A DNA stretch of 64,000 bases from JABGQS01 sp963666505 (GCA_963666505.2 CAXXXL010000002.1:248001-312000); one strand, 5' to 3'. Shown: positions 53,416-61,814, counted from the first letter of the stretch. Notes: a model not told the origin generated them from the letters alone. Numbers and translations: made by a program.

Positions 53416-54462
53416 TTATTCGATATCAATAAACCTGCCGTCGACCGAAGACTTATACGCTGCATCAGTAACCTTGTGGCAGTATACCGCCTGCTGCGCA
53501 TCGCACACAAGCGGCTTGCCGTTCACTATAGAATCCGTGAACGATTCGAGTTCGAAATCAAACAGGTCGCCGTATTCTCCCGTTACTATCTCTTCCTTTG
53601 CTACTGAAACATCCTGCTGCGCCACATAGCTCTTTTCCTCATCCTCGCTTATAACGAGCAGTCGTCCGCCGTCCTCCTGGCCTATCGTCGTCTCCCCAAT
53701 TATGCGCCCTCTTGTGCCAAAGAAGCTAATCTGCCATCTGGCAGCAGAGTCGGGTATATTAAAATATGCATTTAGGTTCCCAATCATTCCGTTATCGTAA
53801 CGCACCAGCAGCGAAGACGAATCCTCAACTTCATACGAAAATCTTATATTCTCTATAAACGCAGCAACATTTTTAATCCTGCTGCCCGTAATATACTGTG
53901 TTAAATCGACAAGGTGCATACCCATGTCCATAAGCGCACCCCCGCCGGACTTGTCCTTATACTGTCTCCATGCTCCCTCTATCTCCGGATACCAGCATGT
54001 AAACTGCGCATCCGTGTACACGAGCTGTCCGATTGCACCACCGTCAATAAGTTCTTTTATTTTACGGTGCATCGTTGAAAAACGCATCATAAACCCTGCC
54101 GCCAGCCTTACGCCTTTGTCTTTGCAGTAATCGACGATCTCCTGTGCTTCTGCGGCGTTCATCGCAATAGGCTTTTCAAGCAGTATGTTCTTGCCCGCAT
54201 CCGCAGCCTTGAAAGCCTGCTCCTTGTGGCAATAAACGGGCGAGGCAATGTATATCGTATCAACTCTATCAAGTGCTAGCAGTTCGTCCTCGTTGTCATA
54301 AAAGTTCTCCACGCCGTACTTCTGAGCAACCCTCTCTGCGACCTTCAGGTCCGTATCCATCACGGCAATTATATTTGCTTTTTCGTTTTTTACCATAGCA
54401 GGCAGCATCCGCCTGTCTGCAATGCCTCCGGCAGCTATAATACCCCAGTTAAGCTTTTTCAT
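53416..54462 (-). CDS. Gfo/Idh/MocA family oxidoreductase
   Basis: A 348-residue NAD(P)-dependent sugar oxidoreductase. Rossmann N terminus 'WGIIAAGGIADRRMLPAM', catalytic-Lys motif 'NILLEKPIAMNAAEA', and the C-terminal alpha/beta domain with 'GGGALMDMGMHLVDLTQYI'. Members oxidise or isomerise sugars such as inositols, glucose-type sugars and N-acetyl sugars. It follows the sugar-binding protein gene after a 103-nt gap that holds a strong hairpin. ATG at 54462 follows a weak AGAAGCATT site. Confidence 0.9.
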   Translation of the reverse strand: MKKLNWGIIAAGGIADRRMLPAMVKNEKANIIAVMDTDLKVAERVAQKYGVENFYDNEDELLALDRVDTIYIASPVYCHKEQAFKAADAGKNILLEKPIAMNAAEAQEIVDYCKDKGVRLAAGFMMRFSTMHRKIKELIDGGAIGQLVYTDAQFTCWYPEIEGAWRQYKDKSGGGALMDMGMHLVDLTQYITGSRIKNVAAFIENIRFSYEVEDSSSLLVRYDNGMIGNLNAYFNIPDSAARWQISFFGTRGRIIGETTIGQEDGGRLLVISEDEEKSYVAQQDVSVAKEEIVTGEYGDLFDFELESFTDSIVNGKPLVCDAQQAVYCHKVTDAAYKSSVDGRFIDIE

Positions 54463-54506
54463 AATGCTTCTCGATTCTGCTGCAGATGCAACATAAAAGA
54501 TTTTTG

Positions 54507-54536
54507 TCTGCTCTCCGACCTAAGCCGGAGAGCAGA
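54507..54536 (-). promoter_or_regulatory. Intercistronic hairpin after the sugar-binding protein gene
   Basis: TCTGCTCTCCG and CGGAGAGCAGA form a perfect 11-bp stem with an 8-nt loop and no immediate T run. In ABC sugar operons such hairpins commonly stabilise the upstream binding-protein mRNA or attenuate downstream genes. Confidence 0.65.
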
Positions 54537-54565
54537 CCTGTGTCATTCCTGTATGCTGACTAAAC

Positions 54566-55669
54566 TTATTCTGTTACATACTTCATGAAGTCTCCGATGT
54601 TGTTCTGGTCGATTACTGAAAGAACTATATTCTGTTCTCTAGGTATGTCTGTCTCACCCTCGAAGTGCTTCGCAGCCGTCTCCATGCTCAGACGTACAAT
54701 GGCTTCCGGAGATACGCCGATGCAAACCATGTAGTTAGGATCTTTTTCATTGAGTAAGTTAAACGGCTCTGAACCCCAAGCGCCTGCACATACAATTTTT
54801 GTAGTAGTGTTTCCTGCAGTCTCAAGTGCTATCCTCGCGCCTTGTGCTGCATTGTCGACAGCACCCCAAATAACGTCTATCGGCTTAGCGATGTTATTTG
54901 TAACGATGTTTGCAGCGCTCTCTCTAGTCTGCCCGAAGTCCTGCTCAAATACATAGTTTACGTTATCAGCGCCAAGCTCTGCTTCAAGAGTCTCTTTGAA
55001 CTTCTCACCACGAATAGCGGTATGCGGTGCATCCAGCATAGCAAGGACACCAACGTTGATTTTACCGTCAAGGTTTTCTTTTGCATACTGCGCAGTGTAC
55101 TGGCCTGTCAAAACGCCAGTTTCAGCATGATCCCAAGCAATATGAGAAACGAGTGGCTCCCAAGTAGTCCCTGAGTCAAAGGCAATAACAGGTATGCCTG
55201 CCGCTTCTGCTTTGTCAAGCGTTGCTTGTATTCCGTCTGGAGAAACTGGGTCGATGAATATAACGTCATATTCCTGATTTATAAAGTCTTCAACCTGTCT
55301 CTGCTGCGTTTCTGCATTTAGATCACCGTTCTGGATGTTCATTTCAGCTACGCCGTACTCTTCGCCTATGCTTATGAACTCATCATAAACGCCTTTGCAC
55401 CATTCGTCATAAAGCGTGATATGAGCTACGCCGATTCTCAGTCCTTCCAGTGGGCCTTTGTCAGCCGTGTCAGCAGTATCAGCAGTATCAGCCGTGTCAG
55501 CCGTGTCAGCCGTGTCAGCAGTATCAGCCGTGTCTGCAGTATCTGCAGTATCTGCAGTGTCAGCAGTATCAGCCGTGTCTACCGGAGCTTCAGCTTTGTC
55601 ACAACCTACGAACAATGCAGCGACCATCAAAACTGACAGTACAATCCAAACCAAAGATAATCTTCTCAT
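54566..55669 (-). CDS. Sugar ABC transporter substrate-binding lipoprotein with (TAD)13 linker
   Basis: A 367-residue RbsB/periplasmic-binding-protein-like lipoprotein. Signal peptide with lipobox FVGC (Cys23), then a linker of 13 perfect Thr-Ala-Asp triplets (residues 32-70), then a type-1 binding domain ('LRIGVAHITLYDEWCKGVYD', 'DVIFIDPVSPDGIQATLDKA', 'PVIAFDSGTTWE', 'INVGVLAMLDAPHTAIRGE'). It should deliver a sugar to a permease, but the window has only a broken ATPase and no permease. ATG at 55669 follows AGGAGG. The repeat linker lifts the binding domain from the membrane. Confidence 0.9.
   Translation of the reverse strand: MRRLSLVWIVLSVLMVAALFVGCDKAEAPVDTADTADTADTADTADTADTADTADTADTADTADTADTADKGPLEGLRIGVAHITLYDEWCKGVYDEFISIGEEYGVAEMNIQNGDLNAETQQRQVEDFINQEYDVIFIDPVSPDGIQATLDKAEAAGIPVIAFDSGTTWEPLVSHIAWDHAETGVLTGQYTAQYAKENLDGKINVGVLAMLDAPHTAIRGEKFKETLEAELGADNVNYVFEQDFGQTRESAANIVTNNIAKPIDVIWGAVDNAAQGARIALETAGNTTTKIVCAGAWGSEPFNLLNEKDPNYMVCIGVSPEAIVRLSMETAAKHFEGETDIPREQNIVLSVIDQNNIGDFMKYVTE
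55460..55576. repeat. Tandem repeat, 13 units of 9 bp, inside the binding-protein gene
   Basis: Thirteen in-frame 9-bp units with two variable third positions (pattern RTCWGCMGT on the plus strand), encoding Thr-Ala-Asp each. Copy number can change by recombination or slippage without breaking the frame. Confidence 0.95.
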
Positions 55670-55718
55670 TTTTTTCCTCCTGTTTATTTTTATTTGCAAG
55701 CAGCCTTTGCCTGCAAGC

Positions 55719-56884
55719 TTATATACAAAGTGCCATTATCTCTTCCTGACTTGCTTCCTCTCTTGTCATTTCTCCAACGATTCTACCTTCGTGCATTACC
55801 ATTATTCTGTCGCTCATTCCAAGTATCTCAGGAAGCTCGGAAGATATCATTATTATTGATTTACCCTGTCTTACTATTTCGTTCATCAACATGTATATCT
55901 CTGTCTTTGCACCGACGTCAACCCCCCTTGTCGGCTCGTCCATGAATATGATGTCGCTGTTCTTCATCAGCCATTTGGCTATGACCACCTTCTGCTGGTT
56001 CCCTCCCGAAAGGTACTGCGCTTGCGTATCGAGCGAAGGCGTCGATATCCTTAGTTTCTTAACGTATTCGGCGCCGTACTTATCCTCCAGCTTTGTATGC
56101 ACTACACCGCCGACTATGATGTCGCTCATACTGACCATACATATGTTCTCTTTAACGGAAAGTATCTGTACCAGCCCGCAGTCTTTACGATCTTCCGGAA
56201 CAAGCCCCAGCCCGTTTTTGATAGCTGATTCAAAGCTAGTATGTTTTACAGGTTTCCCATAAAGTTTTACTTCTCCAGAGTCGCATTTATCGATACCCAG
56301 CACAGCACGAGCAGTCTCCGTTCTTCCAGAACCAACCAGCCCTGCAAATCCTAATATCTCGCCTCTTTTCACATGGAAGTTAATATCCTCTATTACGTTT
56401 TTACGTGAAAGCTCGCTGACTTCCAATACAGTCTCGCCGACGGGCACACTTTCTTTGGGGAACTCGTCCACCAGCTCACGCCCCACCATAAGAGATATAA
56501 GCTTTTTACGGTTGACTTCCCCGATAGGAAGCGTGTCTATATGTTTGCTGTCCCTTAAAACAGTAACTTTATCCGCAAGATCGAAGACCTCTTCAAGCCT
56601 GTGCGATATATATATTATGGTTATACCTTCTTTGTTGAGCTTGCGTATTATATTGAACATTATCTCCTGCTCTTTTATGGTCAGCGTAGCTGAAGGCTCG
56701 TCCATTATAAGAAGCTGAGCTTTAAAGTTGATAGCTTTGCATATCTCCACTATCTGCTTTTTTTGCAACGGACAAAGTATTAACGATCTCAGTTGCACCG
56801 ATTTCTATTTCAAGCTCTTTCATCATATCTTTTGTTTTTTGATTAATCGCTTTCCAGTCAACAATCCCATGTTTATATATAAGA
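55719..56884 (-). pseudogene. Sugar ABC transporter ATPase (RbsA/MglA type), 5'-truncated and frameshifted
   Basis: The remnant covers about the last 388 residues of a tandem ATPase that is normally near 500. It starts abruptly at the IS3 end ('LIYKHGIVDWKAINQKTKD'), so the first Walker A and about 110 residues are missing. Still present are the first Walker B ('LLIMDEPSATLT'), second Walker A ('GLVGSGRTETARA'), signature 'LSGGNQQKVVIAKW' and second Walker B ('IIFMDEPTRGVDV'). A one-base shift at a run of seven A (minus strand, 56758-56764) breaks 'NTLSVAKK' from 'QIVEICKAI'. Transport through this protein must be lost unless a copy exists elsewhere. Confidence 0.88.
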
Positions 56885-56961
56885 TGACCCCACCCCACAG
56901 AATTGTACAAATTGAAAGTGGTGAATAGCAGCTGATATAATAAAACACGAGGTGAAGAGAA

Positions 56962-57195
56962 ATGTCGAAAAGGAATTATACAGCTGAACAGATTATTAGC
57001 AAGTTAAGAGAAGTAGAGGTGAAAATCAGTCAGGGCATATCGGCAGCCGAAGCTATCAGAAGCATTGGCGTAAGCGACCAGACATATTACCGCTGGCGCA
57101 AGGAATATGGCGGTATGCGTACCGATCAGGCTAAACGCATGAAAGAGATAGGAGAATATACGGTTAAAGAAACTTGTAGCAGAGTTATCGCTTGA
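56962..57195 (+). CDS. IS3 orfA (helix-turn-helix protein), apparently frameshifted
   Basis: Starts 'KRNYTAEQIISKLREVEVKI' with the HTH 'AAEAIRSIGVSDQTYYRWRK'. After residue 63 the frame runs into unrelated residues and stops at 57195. Dropping one G near 57151 would continue in the frame 'NIRLKKLVAELSLDNAILKE' to a stop at 57233-57235, which is the normal leucine-zipper end of IS3 OrfA. So this copy carries a one-base insertion, or an assembly error. OrfA binds the element ends and joins OrfB by a -1 shift to make transposase. GAGGTGAAGAG precedes the ATG. Confidence 0.8.
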   Translation: MSKRNYTAEQIISKLREVEVKISQGISAAEAIRSIGVSDQTYYRWRKEYGGMRTDQAKRMKEIGEYTVKETCSRVIA

Positions 57196-57222
57196 CAACG
57201 CGATTTTGAAGGAAGTATCACG

Positions 57223-57229
57223 GGGAAAC
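57223..57229 (+). other. Programmed -1 frameshift site between orfA and orfB
   Basis: The heptamer G GGA AAC fits the X XXY YYZ rule in the restored orfA frame, two codons before its stop. A -1 slip moves reading from the orfA end into the orfB frame ('LLSPAKRRAAIVCVQ'). Confidence 0.6.
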
Positions 57230-57423
57230 TTCTAAGCCCTGCCAAACGCAGGGCAGCTATTGTATGCGTACAGGAAAAGCTTACCGTATCCGAATCTAAA
57301 GCATGCAGGGTTATAGGACAGTATAGAAGTACACAGCGATATGAGATCAAGAAGCTGCCTGACGAAGATATATTAACATCCAGGATAATCGAACTTGCCT
57401 GCAAATATGGACGCTATGGATAT

Positions 57424-58098
57424 ATGAGAATAACAGCATTATTACAAGCTGAAGGATTCCATGTCAATCATAAGCGTATAGAGCGAATATGGCGTGAACA
57501 AGGGCTAAAAGTGCCTCAAAGGCAGAAGAAGAGAGGCAGGCTCTGGTTGAATGACGGTTCATGTATAAGACTAAAACCAGAGTACAAGAACCACGTATGG
57601 AGTTACGATCTTGTATTTGATAAAACCACAGATCATAAAACATATAAGATTTTAAATATAATAGACGAATATACAAGAGAATGTATCTGCACATATGCAG
57701 CAAGAAAGATAAAATGGGCAGAAGTACAGGAACAACTGGCAGAAGCTTTCTGCTCCAGAGGAGTACCGGAATATATACGATCAGATAACGGCAGTGAATT
57801 TACTGCTAAGAAGCTTAGAGAATGGCTTGACCGATTAGAGGTGAATACCACCTTCATCGAACCGGGCAGCCCTTGGGAAAACGGATATATAGAATCATTT
57901 AACGGTAAAATGCGTGATGAGTTGTTAAATGGAGAATTATTTGATACGATGTTTGAAGCAAGAATCATTATTGAGCAATGGAGGCACGAATACAATACAA
58001 TCAGGCCTCACAGCTCACTAGGATACCGGCCACCGGCGCCGGTGGCAATACTACCAAAAGAATATCAATGCTGCAAAAATTCACTTTCAGCTCTGTAG
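57424..58098 (+). CDS. IS3 orfB, DDE integrase-type transposase
   Basis: From the ATG at 57424 there are 224 residues; homology continues upstream in the same frame to about 57226, where the -1 shift joins it to orfA. An HTH_21 region ('MRITALLQAEGFHVNHKRIE') precedes an rve core with the DDE triad in 'WSYDLVFDKT', 'IRSDNGSEF' and 'YIESFNGKMRDELL'; 'RPHSSLGYRPPAP' closes the domain. The catalytic part is intact, so the element might still be moved in trans although its own orfA seems damaged. Confidence 0.9.
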   Translation: MRITALLQAEGFHVNHKRIERIWREQGLKVPQRQKKRGRLWLNDGSCIRLKPEYKNHVWSYDLVFDKTTDHKTYKILNIIDEYTRECICTYAARKIKWAEVQEQLAEAFCSRGVPEYIRSDNGSEFTAKKLREWLDRLEVNTTFIEPGSPWENGYIESFNGKMRDELLNGELFDTMFEARIIIEQWRHEYNTIRPHSSLGYRPPAPVAILPKEYQCCKNSLSAL

Positions 58099-58114
58099 TA
58101 TTACTGGGGGTAGG

Positions 58115-58621
58115 TCAAACCTTGCTGAACATCTTAATCATCTCTTCTGCACCGTTCTCATAAATGCTCTTCATAGCGGGTGGATAACCAAAATGGAACA
58201 GTCTTGCCTGCGAGACAATGTCCATGTCCACGTCCCTGCTGGTGAAGGTGTCGTTGGCGCCCGGATTATGGAGAAATATCCTGTCGGTACCCGGCAGCGA
58301 TAAAACCACAGAATACGACGTTTGCTCTCCCGCTGCTTTTTTAACATTACTGGCAATTCCGAACCGCTCTTCCAGCATATGCCCGAGTATACTGCCAAGC
58401 TCGTCGTCGCCCGTCTTCCCCATCAGGCAGGTTTTTATTCCCATCTTTTCCAGCGCAAGTCCCGTGTTCGCCACCGAGCCCCCTGTGCTCATGTTCATCT
58501 TGCCAACTATTGAAAGCCTACCGGGTACGAAAATATCACATATGCCCTGCTTATCGTGGGTAAAGTCGGGTATCAGGTCAATGCAAATATGCCCTGCGCA
58601 AACCGCTTCATATTTCTCCAT
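58115..58621 (-). pseudogene. PfkB-family sugar kinase, 3'-truncated by IS3
   Basis: 168 residues of an approximately 300-residue kinase. The N terminus 'EAVCAGHICIDLIPDF' and motif 1 'MSTGGSVANTGLALEKMG' are PfkB; the C-terminal DTxGAGD motif with the catalytic base is missing. The last coding bases are native to 58118; the stop TGA is the first three bases of the IS3 end. The product cannot phosphorylate. It starts after GGAGG, 22 nt downstream of the second NagB-like gene. Confidence 0.88.
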
Positions 58622-58643
58622 TGCATACCTCCAAAAAGAAACG

Positions 58644-59585
58644 CTAAGCTCCTATGGGCCCCGCTATCTCTTCAATGTAGAACAGCTTGCCGGGAAGCGT
58701 AGGCATAAAGCTCGACGGCACCCAGATGTCCGGTGAATACCGCAGTGTCACCCAGAATGTCATGCCCTGCCACTGCATGCCACGCCCGAATATACCCTCA
58801 ACGCCGCCAATCGCCTTATCGGCTTTCAGAAACAGCCCCGGGCCTATTGTGTTGGCATAGCACGGCACTTGGGTAGTCCTGCTCTTGAAGCTGAGCAGCG
58901 CATTCTGCTCTATCGTAAGCGGATGCAGCTTTGCCCCCAGCCTGTACGGTTGCTTCTTCCACTCCTCCTCCGAAGTAAAATCCGCAGCAAAGTGCGGCTC
59001 CCAGAAAGCTATATGAAACACCCTTCCGATGCCGTATACCATAACGAGTCCAGCGCCCTTGTCCTTTAGCTCAGCTATCTTTTCAAGATAAAGCGGGAGG
59101 TTATCCTTAGTCGCAAAGTTACGCTGCTTCTCTGGCACAGTCAGTTTTCCCAGCGGGCCGTAAAAAGACTGCTGCATTGCCGTATAGAAGGAACCTGCTT
59201 CTCCGGCTGGTATAGTGTTGCCGTCCTCATCGCTCCACTCGTCCATATTGAAGCAGTGGACGTGAGATGTATCGACATTCCATTCCTTGAGGAAATATAC
59301 CGCCCATTTATACATACCCATCGGCCCGACAGGCAGTATCAGTGCAAGCAGCTGCCCTCTGTCCTTATAATCCTTTATTGTGCTTGCAATCTCATGCCCC
59401 ATGTATACGTCGAAATCGTTTAGACTTTCCGTCGGTATAAGTTCAAATCCTTTGTTCCAGAAGGGCTGCCTAACCGCTGCATCTTCTGGCCGGTTTGCGC
59501 AGCACTTGTCGATTTTCCCCAAGTCCCATCCCGCCGGATAAAACCTCTCCATCAGAGAGTTTTTCAGTGTAGACATCATATCCAT
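58644..59585 (-). CDS. NagB-like sugar isomerase/deaminase, divergent, paralogue 2
   Basis: A 313-residue paralogue of the protein at 49239, alike along the whole length ('MDMMSTLKNS', 'YPAGWDLGKID', 'LPVGPMGMYKW', 'HCFNMDEWSDEDGN', 'IGPGLFLKADKAIGG'). The loop corresponding to NagB D141-H143-E148 reads 'GIGRVFHIAFWEP', again without the Asp. Having two copies with the same changes suggests two related substrates or a hetero-oligomer. ATG follows AAGGAGG. It lies between the cupin gene and the PfkB remnant. Confidence 0.82.
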   Translation of the reverse strand: MDMMSTLKNSLMERFYPAGWDLGKIDKCCANRPEDAAVRQPFWNKGFELIPTESLNDFDVYMGHEIASTIKDYKDRGQLLALILPVGPMGMYKWAVYFLKEWNVDTSHVHCFNMDEWSDEDGNTIPAGEAGSFYTAMQQSFYGPLGKLTVPEKQRNFATKDNLPLYLEKIAELKDKGAGLVMVYGIGRVFHIAFWEPHFAADFTSEEEWKKQPYRLGAKLHPLTIEQNALLSFKSRTTQVPCYANTIGPGLFLKADKAIGGVEGIFGRGMQWQGMTFWVTLRYSPDIWVPSSFMPTLPGKLFYIEEIAGPIGA

Positions 59586-59623
59586 AGCATCGGCCTCCTT
59601 ATATCAATTTTTATCGTTACGCA

Positions 59624-60094
59624 TCACAGGGCGGAGCCGCCGGCCCTGATAATTTCTTTCAGCCCCGGCATCTCTCTCAGCTTCTGCACTTCTTCGTCTG
59701 ACAGCAGTGTCGGTTTATCCCTTCCGCCGTTTACTGTACATACGAAACCGAACGGCTCATCTCCGGTGTTGACCAGTTGATGCGCCGCCAAAGACGGTAT
59801 GACAACCAAATCGTAAGGCTCGACGTCGTAAACCTTTTCACCCACGAGTATTTTGCCCTTTCCCCTCAGCATCATTACCACATGCACATGCTCGTGCCTC
59901 TCCAAAGACGTATAGCCACCAATATCGCACTCAAAGTAGCGCATGTCGAAGCCTATTTCGAAGCTGCTCTTCACTATATTCTGCCGTTTCACATTCTTAA
60001 AGCTTGCCGTTTCTCTTTTACCAACAGACTTATAATTTATCAGCTCTATATTGTCCCATCTAAAATCTTTAAACTTATTGAAAACCTCTGCCAT
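59624..60094 (-). CDS. Cupin-domain protein
   Basis: A 156-residue single cupin. Metal motif 1 is seen in 'HEHVHVVMMLRGKGKILVGE' and motif 2 in 'PSLAAHQLVNTGDEPFGFV'. Small cupins in sugar operons are isomerases, epimerases or sugar sensors; this one has no DNA-binding domain, so an isomerase or small-molecule-binding role is likelier. Its start lies inside the end of the dehydrogenase fusion gene (20-nt overlap) and has AAAGGAGG upstream. Confidence 0.85.
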   Translation of the reverse strand: MAEVFNKFKDFRWDNIELINYKSVGKRETASFKNVKRQNIVKSSFEIGFDMRYFECDIGGYTSLERHEHVHVVMMLRGKGKILVGEKVYDVEPYDLVVIPSLAAHQLVNTGDEPFGFVCTVNGGRDKPTLLSDEEVQKLREMPGLKEIIRAGGSAL

Positions 60095-61814
60095 AACTAT
60101 CCTCCTTTAGTATATCCGTGTTTTCTTTGAGCATCTTCACAAACATATACGACGACATAGCCACAACGGATGTGCACTTGTCTGCATGGGCACCTGCCTC
60201 TTCAAAAAGCTGTTTTTCCTCATCTATCCTGAGCGTATACGAGCGGCAGAATATGCAGTTATGTAAGTCTTTGCAGATTACGCTGCCGTAACAGTCTGTG
60301 AACATATCGTGCAGCACCTGCCCCAGCTCGTAAGCTTTGTACTGCCCCGCTTTATCCTTTTTCTCTATCTCTTCCAGGCCTCGTTTGTAAACAAGCCCTA
60401 TCACCATCAGACCTCCGCTGTAGCCGCCGCATGCCGAATCTCCGCAGAGCGACATGCCTGCAGAAAAAGCTGTCGCAGCTTCGAAGACACGCTCGTCGAA
60501 CAAGCCACAGACGTCTTTTATAGCCAGCATCGCACACTGTGCACAGCCTTTTATAGTACTCTCATGATAGAAGCCCCTTTCCCAGGCTGATTTATACAGG
60601 GTTACTGTTGCTTCATCTTCTTTGAGCGCCGCTTTCGGGTCGCTGACCGCTTCTTCGAACCTGTCTGTGACAAGTTGTGCAAGCTCCGGCTGAGTTTTGA
60701 ATCCGCAGTACTGCATTGCAGCAGCTTTTATGCCAAGCCGTTTTAACGACATGTTCAGTTCTACCGCAGAAGCGTCTTCTGAATCTTTATATAAGAACGC
60801 ATACGCTATTGCTTTGGTTATAAAATACGGCATCACGCCCGCATGTTTGCACATCAGCGCTGGGCCCGCAAGCCTGTCGCCTGCTATTAGTCTCCTGACC
60901 GGGTCGGAGCCGACTCTCTTTAATTTGTCTTTCAGAAGCGGATTCTTCATATTATTGATGCATTCTTCGTTCCACTTGCCCATCTCTTCCGGTGAAAAGC
61001 CGTGCATTTTCTGCAGTGCTTTCGCAACTTCGCTGAGCGCTCCATTCACTATATGCATTATATCTTCATCGTTCGTGCACTCATATACGTACTCATAGCC
61101 TTTGAAGCTTCCTGTATATGCAAACATTGCATGCAGCATGTTGTAAGTATAAAGCTTGCGTTTCTCCCATGCTCCAAAGTCTTCGGTGTAACCAAGGCCG
61201 TCAAGATGTGGTTTTTCGCCTTTGAGAGAAGTTTCATCAACAGTGAGTGTAGGATAACCGTTCGTAGCAACTACAAGCGGGTCTTCTTTTTTCATGTCTT
61301 CAGTCGGGTCGACTGCCATTCGCAGCACTATAGATTCGCATATGCCAACATTTTCGTTTATATATGCTCTAGTCTCCTGCCCGGCCGCCGCCTGCAGCGC
61401 TTTGTTGAAAGCTGAGCCGGCATGAAGCATGTTTGCACAAAGTATCACATCAAGCTTATCCGTGGCCCCTTTATCCATGCGCATTTTTATCGCACCCACA
61501 ATCTCCTGAGCAACGCTGTCGAACGCCGCCGGAAATACGGACAAGACCACCAGGTTTATGCTGCTCATCAGCTCCATAAACTCCTGCTTTTCATCTTCGC
61601 CGTATGCTTTATAGCCGCTGATAATTACCTTCTCTTTATCCTGCTCGCTGTGCAGTTTATAAACAGTATATCTTCCTCTTTGCTTTAAAGCGCTTATCAT
61701 GCTTTGATCTTTATCCCAGAAATTCAGCTCATAACCGTTTCGAGAGAATATCTCCGATGCAAACCCACGGCCAATCCTGCCTGCCCCCCAAATTACAACT
61801 CTTTTGTTCATCAT
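60075..61814 (-). CDS. Polyol-phosphate dehydrogenase fused to a C_GCAxxG_C_C redox domain
   Basis: A 579-residue fusion. Residues 1-400 are mannitol-1-phosphate 5-dehydrogenase-like: Rossmann motif 'VIWGAGRIGRGFASEIFSRN', 'MLHAGSAFNKAL', 'ENVGICESIVLRM' and 'KLYTYNMLHAMFAY' with the family's catalytic Lys and His area. Residues about 423-550 form a C_GCAxxG_C_C domain: 'GCAQCAMLAI', 'CGDSACGGYSGGLMVIGL', 'SVICKDL' and the final Cys in 'ADKCTSVV'. That domain is usually a separate protein with a redox-active or iron-sulfur role. The fusion could feed electrons from polyol oxidation elsewhere. A second ATG one codon in is better spaced from AGGAG. It overlaps the FGGY kinase by 4 nt. Confidence 0.85.
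   Translation of the reverse strand: MMNKRVVIWGAGRIGRGFASEIFSRNGYELNFWDKDQSMISALKQRGRYTVYKLHSEQDKEKVIISGYKAYGEDEKQEFMELMSSINLVVLSVFPAAFDSVAQEIVGAIKMRMDKGATDKLDVILCANMLHAGSAFNKALQAAAGQETRAYINENVGICESIVLRMAVDPTEDMKKEDPLVVATNGYPTLTVDETSLKGEKPHLDGLGYTEDFGAWEKRKLYTYNMLHAMFAYTGSFKGYEYVYECTNDEDIMHIVNGALSEVAKALQKMHGFSPEEMGKWNEECINNMKNPLLKDKLKRVGSDPVRRLIAGDRLAGPALMCKHAGVMPYFITKAIAYAFLYKDSEDASAVELNMSLKRLGIKAAAMQYCGFKTQPELAQLVTDRFEEAVSDPKAALKEDEATVTLYKSAWERGFYHESTIKGCAQCAMLAIKDVCGLFDERVFEAATAFSAGMSLCGDSACGGYSGGLMVIGLVYKRGLEEIEKKDKAGQYKAYELGQVLHDMFTDCYGSVICKDLHNCIFCRSYTLRIDEEKQLFEEAGAHADKCTSVVAMSSYMFVKMLKENTDILKEDSYGRGFQ

Larger units (their letters stand above)
56885..58117 (+). mobile_element. IS3-family insertion sequence, 1233 bp
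   Basis: The ends are imperfect inverted repeats: TGACCCCACCCCA at 56885 and, read from the other side, TGACCTACCCCCA at 58117, both with an inner TGAAAGTG. It encodes orfA and a DDE orfB with a -1 slippery site. The flanking bases (AAGA on the left, AACC on the right) show no 3-4-bp target duplication. The left flank is the middle of an ABC ATPase gene and the right flank the middle of a PfkB gene. Confidence 0.88.

Noticed and set aside
55421..55859. Plus-strand frames with a repetitive Ser-Ala-Val peptide
   Set aside because: They are the antisense shadow of the (TAD)13 repeat in the binding-protein gene, have no ribosome site and no family match.
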